Assembly: GCA_937862675.1 (NCBI GenBank)
Contig: CALMEC010000470.1
Coordinates: forward strand, 1 to 8,440
DNA length: 8,440 bases
Source of the DNA: an uncultured Actinomycetes bacterium
GTDB lineage: Bacteria; Actinomycetota; Thermoleophilia; Miltoncostaeales; Miltoncostaeaceae
Direction of reading: 5' to 3'
Both the position numbers and the translations under genes were made by a program. A model generated the notes under the pieces. That model ran no database searches, was not told the DNA's origin, and worked only from the letters and a program-made list of their open reading frames with translations. Shown piece after piece: positions 1 through 5,871 of the stretch. The first letter of the stretch is position 1, and the number at the start of each line of letters is the position of its first letter.

Positions 1-791
1 AGGTCGGGGTCGCGTTCGAGGAGCCCCGCGCTCACGGTGACCACGTCGGGATACCCGTTGTTGACGCGGTCGGCCAGGACCGGCTGGTCGGCCTGGTCGA
101 AGACGACCCGCGCCCCGGTGAGCACACGGAGCTGCTCGGAGAGGGTGGCCTGGGACGTGACGGCGTCGACCTCACCGCGAACGAGGGGGCCGATGATCGA
201 CCGCTGGATGGTGTACGCGTTGTCGAGCGTCCACCGCAGGCGATCGCGCGGCGTGGCGTGTGCCGCCGCCGGGATCAGGTCGGCCTCCGCCTCCACGTCC
301 ACCAGCTCGACGTCGTCGAAGGTGAGGCCGGCGGACGCCCGGGCGACGGCGTAGACGCGGAGCGTCGACGCGGCCCAGAAGTCGACGGCGGCGCGGGGGC
401 GACGCGGTACGAGGAGGCGCCTCCCGCGCAGGTCGGCCGGGGATGCGATCCCCGACTGGGGGAGCGCCTGCACCGTGTACGCGACCGGCAGCCACGAGGC
501 GCCGATCACCCGGGTCTCGGCGCCGCGCGCGCGGGCGACGATCGCGGGCACGTTGCCGCCATGGCGGAACGAGTTCTCCTTGCAGTGCGTGAAGTGGGAC
601 TGGTGCACGGCGGGGTTGTCCGAGGCCGCGAGCGGGATCCACTCGACGCCCTTCCCGCGCAGGGCGGCGTCGAACTCACCCCGTGCGAGGGCGACCTCGA
701 ACGCGGTCGGCACGGGGCAGCGCGTGTACCAGATCTCGTCGTCCGCCGAGGGGATGGTGCGATCGATGTCGACGACTGGGGTGGTGCTCAT
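1..791 (-). CDS. DszB-like aryl-sulfinate desulfinase (3' end beyond window)
   Basis: Likely cleaves the C-S bond of an aromatic sulfinate, releasing sulfite and leaving a desulfurised (phenolic) product, as DszB does for 2'-hydroxybiphenyl-2-sulfinate. Seen: 263 residues before the left edge, against about 365 in DszB. A CPVP motif places Cys25 where DszB has Cys27. HFT places His66, and the FRHGG stretch places Arg76 and Gly79, matching DszB His60, Arg70 and Gly73 with identical His-Arg spacing. Further matches to DszB as I remember it are FDDVELVDV near residue 160 and a VVTVSAGLLERDPD stretch at the edge. The fold is that of a periplasmic binding protein (SsuA/NMT1-like), but no signal peptide or lipobox is present, so a cytoplasmic enzyme is inferred. 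The start ATG overlaps the previous gene's stop as ATGA, implying coupled translation; the ribosome site is only a weak G-run. Automated annotation may call it an ABC substrate-binding protein. The exact substrate is unknown. Confidence 0.82.
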   Translation of the reverse strand, partial: MSTTPVVDIDRTIPSADDEIWYTRCPVPTAFEVALARGEFDAALRGKGVEWIPLAASDNPAVHQSHFTHCKENSFRHGGNVPAIVARARGAETRVIGASWLPVAYTVQALPQSGIASPADLRGRRLLVPRRPRAAVDFWAASTLRVYAVARASAGLTFDDVELVDVEAEADLIPAAAHATPRDRLRWTLDNAYTIQRSIIGPLVRGEVDAVTSQATLSEQLRVLTGARVVFDQADQPVLADRVNNGYPDVVTVSAGLLERDPD

Positions 792-1894
792 GCGGCACCC
801 CCGATCAGGGCGCGGCCGAGTTCTCGACGGCGGGGACGGGTGGCCCACTGTGCCGCGAGGGTGCGGGCGTCGCGCCAGAGCCGGTCGTACCCGTGCTTGT
901 TGCCCGAGCCGCTCGTGCCCACCACCTCGTAGACATCCTCGCCCTGGTGGAGGGCCGTCGTGAGGGCCACGTCGAGGGCCGTCAGTGCACGCAGGCGCAG
1001 GTGCCGGCCGCTCACGTCACCGGACCCGGACAGTCGTGCGTCGATCTCGTCCGCGACATCGGAGACCAGGGCGCGCGCGCCGTCCACCGGGACGAGGGCC
1101 GCTCCGAGGACCACCTGCGACAGGGGGTCCTGCGTGGCCGACGACACCCCGGGTACCGGGCGCGGGATCGTGCGTCCACGGGTGAGGCGTGTCGCCGCGT
1201 CCACACTGCCCCGGGCGGATCCGACGGCGACGGCGGCGGTGAGAAGGGCGAGGACGGCCTCGGCTACGGCCGACGCGTCATGGAGATCGACGGACGCCGC
1301 GGCCTCGTGCGCCTGCGCGTCGTCGAATCGCACGCCGATCGGCGCGGAGCGCCGGAGCCCGAGGAGGTCGGGTGCGTCGGACAGGACGACGCCGTCCTCG
1401 TCTCGTGCGACGAGCACGTGGGCGGCGTCGCCGGTCTCGCTCTCGGCCACGACCACGATCGCGTCCACATGGTCGGGGGCGATGAGCGGCCGGAGCTCGC
1501 CGGTGATCCGGGTGTCGAGCGTCGTCGCGGTCACCCGCGGCGGGGCACTGAGGCCGAGGCCCAGGGCGACCCGGTCCCCGGATCGCACGATGCGGTCCTC
1601 GAGGCCACCGGCGCCGGCGATGCGCAGCGCGATCAGCGCCGCGTGGTGCTGGGCCAGGACCAGGGCGGGGGCGAGATCACCCGCGGCGAGGTCTTCCAGG
1701 ACCGCGGTCAGCTCCGCCACGGACGCCTCCGCGCCGCCGGCGTCGTGCGATGCCGGCAGATCGAGGAGCGACAGTGCGGCGAGCCGCACCAGCTGGTCCT
1801 CCGGCGTCGTGCCCGCCGCCTCGCGCGCCGCCGCCTGGGAGGCCCATTCGTCGGCGAGCGGGGCCAGGGCCCCATGTTCTGTCTCTGTGCTCAT
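788..1894 (-). CDS. Diverged DszC-like acyl-CoA dehydrogenase-fold protein, active site eroded
   Basis: 368 residues with the overall plan of DszC/acyl-CoA dehydrogenase-fold flavin monooxygenases: a helical N-terminus (about 10-95), a shortened middle beta region (105-195) and a C-terminal helical part. The RPVPGVSSATQDP stretch (245-257) resembles the DszC segment RPWTPAGIQQATEDP, and GNKHGYDRLWRDAR (331-344) is the usual family C-terminal motif. Key DszC positions are missing. The paired histidines after the WR motif are replaced (RTLAAQWA), no tryptophan follows the middle domain, and the QHH at 82-84 lacks the substrate-pocket tyrosine. It may be a non-catalytic partner subunit of the enzyme encoded just upstream, a differently specialised oxygenase, or a decaying copy, although the frame is intact and well spaced. 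The start is supported by a GGAG site six bases upstream. It sits 22 bp after the previous gene and overlaps the desulfinase start by 4 bases. Confidence 0.75.
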   Translation of the reverse strand: MSTETEHGALAPLADEWASQAAAREAAGTTPEDQLVRLAALSLLDLPASHDAGGAEASVAELTAVLEDLAAGDLAPALVLAQHHAALIALRIAGAGGLEDRIVRSGDRVALGLGLSAPPRVTATTLDTRITGELRPLIAPDHVDAIVVVAESETGDAAHVLVARDEDGVVLSDAPDLLGLRRSAPIGVRFDDAQAHEAAASVDLHDASAVAEAVLALLTAAVAVGSARGSVDAATRLTRGRTIPRPVPGVSSATQDPLSQVVLGAALVPVDGARALVSDVADEIDARLSGSGDVSGRHLRLRALTALDVALTTALHQGEDVYEVVGTSGSGNKHGYDRLWRDARTLAAQWATRPRRRELGRALIGGAA

Positions 1895-1900
1895 TGCTGT

Positions 1901-1904
1901 CTCC
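1901..1904 (-). promoter_or_regulatory. Ribosome binding site (GGAG) for the diverged DszC-like gene
   Basis: The minus strand reads GGAG, followed by six bases and then ATG at 1894-1892. It lies in the only true gap of the operon (1895-1916), which contains no visible promoter or hairpin. Confidence 0.6.
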
Positions 1905-1916
1905 GTTCCTGGTGTC

Positions 1917-3086
1917 TCAGTCGAGGAAGAACGGAGGGCCGGTGAGCTCGCTGCCGTTCAGGATCACGTCGCCGATCTGGAGGTGCGTGTAGATGAGGGG
2001 GTTCACGTGGAGCGAGTGGATGCGCGAGTCGCGCCACGTGCGGTCGAGTCCGCGGTCCGCTTCGAGTCCGACGGGGCCGACCACGTCGTAGACACGGTCG
2101 CCGACCGCGATGCCGGTCTGGGCGGCGAAGGAGCGCAGGCGCTCCGACCGCTGACCCAGCTCGACGATCTCGGGGACCGTGATGGTGCGGCGACGCTCCC
2201 AGGCGTCGTCCACCTGCCGGGCGACACGGTCACGGAGCGCCTCGGCGGCCTGCACGCGCGCGGACAGCCCGCCGAGGAGCCCGATGGCCTCGGGGTCGTC
2301 GGAGTTCGGGACGAGGCCCGACCGGATCAGCTCGCGTGCCGTGCGCAGCGCGCCGCGCGCGGCGCCCACCAGGATGGCGGCGAATCCGAGCGACCCCCCG
2401 GCGAGGTACAGCGGCGGAAATCCGTCACGGACACCCGGGTGCGTGTCCGGGATGACCTCGTCCGGTCGCACGACGACGTCGTGGAACGTGATGGTGACCG
2501 TGTCGCTGCGACGGAATCCGAAGTGGTCCCAGTCGTCGTGGAACTCGAGGCCGGCGCGGTCACGGGGCACGTAGACGTAGACGAACTCGCGCCGGTCCGC
2601 GCGGGGAGCGAGGACGGTGAACACGTCGGCGACCCCTGCACCCGTGTTGTACGGCTTGACGCCGTTCAGGACGAAGCCTCCGTCGTCGGTCGGGTGGGCC
2701 TCGAAGGGGACCCACGGCTGCGTCACGTTGGCCCACAGCCAGTTGTTCTCGGCCGAGAGACGCTGGATCCGCTCGCCGTCGCCCTCGTAGTCGAGGAGGG
2801 CGGGGACGAAGTTGATGTAGTGGTACGCCAGGAGCGCGCCGAGCGACGGGTCGAACGACGCCAGCTCGGAGACGACCCGGGCGGCGGCCAGCCAGCCTTC
2901 GCCCGCACCGCCGAACTCTCGCGGGATGCGGAGGTTGACCAGCCCGGCCGCGCGAACGGCCTCGAGTTCCTCGACGGGCGGGGTGCCCGCTCGGTCCGCG
3001 GCGACCGCACCGTCGCGGTGACGTTCGCCGATCTCACGTGCGACGGCGACCCAGTCGGTCGCGGTCGCCTGGATGACTGTGCTCAT
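1917..3086 (-). CDS. DszC-like FMN-dependent monooxygenase (acyl-CoA dehydrogenase fold), complete
   Basis: 389 residues, slightly shorter than DszC (417). Probably a two-component oxygenase using reduced FMN and O2 to oxidise sulfur (DszC turns dibenzothiophene into the sulfone) or an aromatic carbon; cytoplasmic. Alignment by eye to remembered DszC: N-terminal helices with RIPREFGGAG (53-62); Tyr88 at the DszC Tyr96 position; ENNWLWAN (113-120) with Asn120 at Asn129; DDGGFVLNGVKPYNTGAG (134-151) with Thr148 in place of Ser163; DDW with Trp186 at Trp205; DRTWRDSRIHSLH (348-360) with His357 and His360 at the paired His388/His391. DszC His92 is replaced by Ala84, so the substrate may differ. 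No flavin reductase is present in the window and must come from elsewhere. The ATG overlaps the permease stop as ATGA, with AGGAGG just upstream. Alternatives are SfnC-type or other hydroxylases of this fold; a true acyl-CoA dehydrogenase is unlikely given the context. Confidence 0.85.
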   Translation of the reverse strand: MSTVIQATATDWVAVAREIGERHRDGAVAADRAGTPPVEELEAVRAAGLVNLRIPREFGGAGEGWLAAARVVSELASFDPSLGALLAYHYINFVPALLDYEGDGERIQRLSAENNWLWANVTQPWVPFEAHPTDDGGFVLNGVKPYNTGAGVADVFTVLAPRADRREFVYVYVPRDRAGLEFHDDWDHFGFRRSDTVTITFHDVVVRPDEVIPDTHPGVRDGFPPLYLAGGSLGFAAILVGAARGALRTARELIRSGLVPNSDDPEAIGLLGGLSARVQAAEALRDRVARQVDDAWERRRTITVPEIVELGQRSERLRSFAAQTGIAVGDRVYDVVGPVGLEADRGLDRTWRDSRIHSLHVNPLIYTHLQIGDVILNGSELTGPPFFLD

Positions 3087-4324
3087 CGGACCTCCTCGGT
3101 CACGGTGATGGGAAGGGATTCGGCCGGGGTGAGCGGCTCGCCGGCCGTCTGCACCGCACGGCCCACCGCGAGCGCGGGTCCGGCGGTCGCGGCATCCGGC
3201 GCCGGGACGGATCGCACGCCGTCCGTCGACTGTGCGCTCACGGTCACGGCGGCGGGGTCGGCCGACGGGGCAGTCCCGGCGGCGCGCTTCTCACGCAGCG
3301 TCGAGATGCGCTGGACGAGGCGCCGGTATGCGCCGTCCCGGTCGCCGGCGCGGTCACCGAGCACGGCCAGGATGAGGATCACGGCCGTCACGATCTGCTG
3401 CCAGAAGGCGTCGATGCCGGCCGTCGACAGTCCGTTCTGGAGGACCCCGATGAAGAGGACGCCGAGGGCGGTGCCGCCGACGCCGCCGGCGCCGCCCATG
3501 AGGCTGGTGCCTCCGAGGAGCACCGCCGCGGCCGCGTTCAGCGCGACCACGTTGTCCACCTGCGGGCTGGCCGCCCCGATGCGTCCCACGGCGATGACGC
3601 CCGCGAGGCCGGCGGCAAGGCCCGAGATCCCGTAGACGATCACGAGGGTGCGTCCGGTGCGGATGCCCGCGAGGCGCGCCGCGGTGCGGCTTCCGCCGAC
3701 GGCGTAGATGTCGCGGCCGAGGTGGGTCCGGTGCTGGATCCACAGTGCGGCGGCGAGCGTCGCGACCATGATCCAGATGGCGGTGGCCACGCCGAAGACG
3801 TCGCCCATGCCGATCCGCTCGATCAGCGTGCTGTCGACGAACTCCGTCTCGGTCCCGGACCAGAGGTTGACTACGCCCGTGATGCCGATCATCGACGCGA
3901 GGGTGACGACGAAGAACGAGAGCCGGAGCTGGCCGATCAGAACGCCGTTGACCGTCGCGCCGACCAGTCCCCCGAACAGCACGGTGAGGGGGACGGCGAT
4001 CCCGGCGGGCAGTCCGAGGTCCAGTGTCGCGGCGAGGAAGAGGCCCGCGAGCGCCATGGTCGATCCCACGGACAGATCGAACCCGCCACTGATCAGGACG
4101 AAGGTCATGCCGACGGCGACGACCCACAGGATCGCGACGCCGGTCAGCAGGTTGCTGATGTTGGACCACTCCACGAACCCGTCCTGCGTGACCGCGAACA
4201 CCGCGAACAGGGCGGTGAGGATGACGAGGACCGGACGGAACCGGTGCGTGGCCGCCCAGGTGCGCGCGGACAGCGGACGGCGGGGGATCGCGACGGTCTC
4301 GGCCGGCGCGAGGTGTGTGCTCAC
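3083..4324 (-). CDS. CUT2-family (RbsC-like) ABC importer permease
   Basis: 413 residues starting at GTG 4324. A long frame extends upstream to 4678, but that stretch overlaps the ATPase gene; the GTG has a perfect AGGAGG six bases away and forms a GTGA overlap with the ATPase stop. It belongs to the branched-chain/sugar permease fold (BPD_transp_2). Family motifs: GGFDLSVGSTMAL (80-92), GRDIYAVGGSRTAARLAGI (203-221) and LLGGTSLMGGAGGVGGTALG (269-288). About nine hydrophobic segments lie between residues 31 and 324. It forms the membrane channel with the neighbouring ATPase; these importers usually carry sugars, but family members also take up other small molecules, and the catabolic neighbours suggest an aromatic or organosulfur substrate (inference). 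Odd point: after residue ~340 there is a ~70-residue Ala/Pro/Thr-rich hydrophilic tail not found in RbsC (about 321 aa). No substrate-binding protein gene is in the window. Confidence 0.92.
   Translation of the reverse strand: MSTHLAPAETVAIPRRPLSARTWAATHRFRPVLVILTALFAVFAVTQDGFVEWSNISNLLTGVAILWVVAVGMTFVLISGGFDLSVGSTMALAGLFLAATLDLGLPAGIAVPLTVLFGGLVGATVNGVLIGQLRLSFFVVTLASMIGITGVVNLWSGTETEFVDSTLIERIGMGDVFGVATAIWIMVATLAAALWIQHRTHLGRDIYAVGGSRTAARLAGIRTGRTLVIVYGISGLAAGLAGVIAVGRIGAASPQVDNVVALNAAAAVLLGGTSLMGGAGGVGGTALGVLFIGVLQNGLSTAGIDAFWQQIVTAVILILAVLGDRAGDRDGAYRRLVQRISTLREKRAAGTAPSADPAAVTVSAQSTDGVRSVPAPDAATAGPALAVGRAVQTAGEPLTPAESLPITVTEEVR
3091..3096 (-). promoter_or_regulatory. Ribosome binding site (AGGAGG) for the complete DszC-like gene
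   Basis: Minus-strand AGGAGG four bases before ATG 3086-3084. It lies inside the last codons of the permease gene and supports this start, together with the ATGA stop/start overlap. Confidence 0.75.
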
Positions 4325-5871
4325 TGGTGTCCTCCTGCGATGTGTGCGATGGATGCCTCGGTGGCCTCGGACGCCGGGACGGCTGCGGCGACCCGGCCGC
4401 TTCGCAGTACGACGATCACGTCGCATAGGCGAAGGAGCTCGTCCGGCTCGGACGAGCTGACGAGCAGCGCCATGCCGCGGTCGGCGGCCGAGCGCAGAAG
4501 CCGGTGGATGTCCTCCTTGGCGGCGACGTCGACCCCGCGGGTCGGCTCGTCCAGGAGGAAGACGCGGGGCTCGGTCACGAGCCAGCGGGCGAGGGCCACC
4601 TTCTGCTGGTTGCCTCCGCTCAGGGTGTTCACGGGCGCGTCCGGGGAGGCGGCGACGATGCTGACGGCACGCATCCACTGCTCCACGAGGGCGCGTTCCC
4701 TGGCCAGGTGAGGTGGCGCCAGCCGCCGGCGTCGCCGGTTGATCACCGCCGTCAGGTTGTGGCTGACGCTCTGCTGCAGGACGAGTCCGTCGGTCTTGCG
4801 GTCCGGCGGCAGGTAGGCGATGCCCGCGCCGATGGCCGTGATCGGCGAGGTGACCCGGATCGGGGTTCCGTCGACGGCGATCTCACCGGCGGTCATGGGG
4901 ACGCGCCCGAAGATGGCCTCGAGTGTCATGTGCCTGCCGGATCCGACGATTCCGGCGAGGCCGACGATCTGCCCGGGTGCGACATCGACGTCGACGCCGT
5001 GGACTCGGTCCCCCACACGCAGGCCCCGTACGCGCAGCGCGGGCGCCCGGGACGGCGCCGGGGATGTTCCCGACGGGCGGACCGGCTCGGTCCAGGCGCC
5101 GGCCCGTCCCACCATCGCGTCGACGATGCGATGCGCGTCGAACTCGCCGATGGGGCCCTCGGCGACCGTATCGCCGTTGCGGAGGATGGTGAGCTCGTCC
5201 ACCAGGCGGAGGAGCTCGTCCATGCGATGCGAGACGAACACGATCGCCACGCCCCGCCCACGCAGGCGGTCGACGGCCGAGAAGAGCGTGTGCACTTCGT
5301 CCTCGTCCAGGGAGCTCGTGGGCTCGTCCAGGATCAGGATGCGTGCGTCCTGCGAGATGGCGCGGGCGATCTCCACGAGCTGCTGTCGGTCCGGGGGCAG
5401 TGCTCCCACCGGGCCGCGTGGATCCTCGTGTACGCCGAGTCCGGCGAGCAGCCCGGCCGCCCGTTCGTTCGTCGTCGTCCAGTCGATGCCGGTCCCGCGC
5501 CTCGCACTCAGCCGGCCGAGGAAGACGTTCTCGGCGATGGAGAGGGACGGGGCGAGGGCGGTCTCCTGGCTGACCATCGCGATCCCGTGCGCGAGGGCGT
5601 CGCGCGTGCCTGTCAGAGTGACATGTTCACCGTCGACCGTGAGGCTCCCGCTGTCCGGGCGGAGCTGTCCCGAGAGGATGCCGAGGAGGGTCGACTTGCC
5701 GGATCCGTTCGCGCCCATGAGGCCGTGCACGACGCCGCCCCGCGCGATCGTCATCCGTGCCGAGCGCAGCGCGCGCACGCCGCCAAAGCGCTTGCTGACG
5801 TCGTGGAGCTCGAGCAGCGGTGCGCCGACCGGTTCGCCGGTCCCGCGGTTCGCCGGTGCCGTCGTCGTCAT
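4321..5871 (-). CDS. CUT2-family (RbsA-like) ABC importer ATPase with two nucleotide-binding domains
   Basis: 516 residues, close to RbsA (501). It energises import through the RbsC-like permease encoded next. Domain 1: Walker A GANGSGKST (53-61), Q-loop VSQE, Walker B ILILDEPTSSLDE (178-190) and switch region VFVSHRMDE. Domain 2: the degenerate Walker A typical of this family, GIVGSGR (307-313), signature TLSGGNQQKVALARW (416-430) and Walker B FLLDEPTRGVD (438-448). In domain 1 the usual LSxxQQ signature reads LPPDRQQ (158-164), which is unusual. The start is MTTTAP at 5871, with GGAGG seven bases upstream and an ATGA overlap with the hydroxylase stop. An earlier in-frame ATG at 5961 would add an Arg-rich stretch inside the upstream gene and is rejected. 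The gene ends in a GTGA overlap with the permease start. Confidence 0.93.
   Translation of the reverse strand: MTTTAPANRGTGEPVGAPLLELHDVSKRFGGVRALRSARMTIARGGVVHGLMGANGSGKSTLLGILSGQLRPDSGSLTVDGEHVTLTGTRDALAHGIAMVSQETALAPSLSIAENVFLGRLSARRGTGIDWTTTNERAAGLLAGLGVHEDPRGPVGALPPDRQQLVEIARAISQDARILILDEPTSSLDEDEVHTLFSAVDRLRGRGVAIVFVSHRMDELLRLVDELTILRNGDTVAEGPIGEFDAHRIVDAMVGRAGAWTEPVRPSGTSPAPSRAPALRVRGLRVGDRVHGVDVDVAPGQIVGLAGIVGSGRHMTLEAIFGRVPMTAGEIAVDGTPIRVTSPITAIGAGIAYLPPDRKTDGLVLQQSVSHNLTAVINRRRRRLAPPHLARERALVEQWMRAVSIVAASPDAPVNTLSGGNQQKVALARWLVTEPRVFLLDEPTRGVDVAAKEDIHRLLRSAADRGMALLVSSSEPDELLRLCDVIVVLRSGRVAAAVPASEATEASIAHIAGGHQ
4331..4336 (-). promoter_or_regulatory. Ribosome binding site (AGGAGG) deciding the permease GTG start
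   Basis: Minus-strand AGGAGG, then six bases, then GTG 4324-4322. It fixes the permease start at GTG rather than at an upstream ATG of the same frame, which would lie deep inside the ATPase gene. Confidence 0.85.

Noticed and set aside
1..791. Interpretation as the operon's missing ABC substrate-binding protein
   Set aside because: It has the binding-protein fold but lacks a signal peptide or lipobox, belongs to the nitrate/sulfonate-type family rather than the sugar type that pairs with RbsA/RbsC, and carries the full DszB catalytic set.
1895..1916. Possible internal promoter or terminator in the 22-bp gap
   Set aside because: The gap holds only a ribosome binding site; there is no room for paired promoter boxes and no hairpin is evident.
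960..3635. 891-residue open frame on the plus strand
   Set aside because: It lies antisense to two clear DszC-like genes and part of the permease. Its product is a low-complexity Arg/Ser/Ala/Thr mixture with no domain motif, as expected of antisense frames in GC-rich DNA.
3083..4678. Longer version of the permease starting at 4678
   Set aside because: The extra N-terminal part overlaps the ATPase gene in another frame and is Arg/Pro-rich. The GTG at 4324 has an ideal ribosome site and the GTGA overlap.
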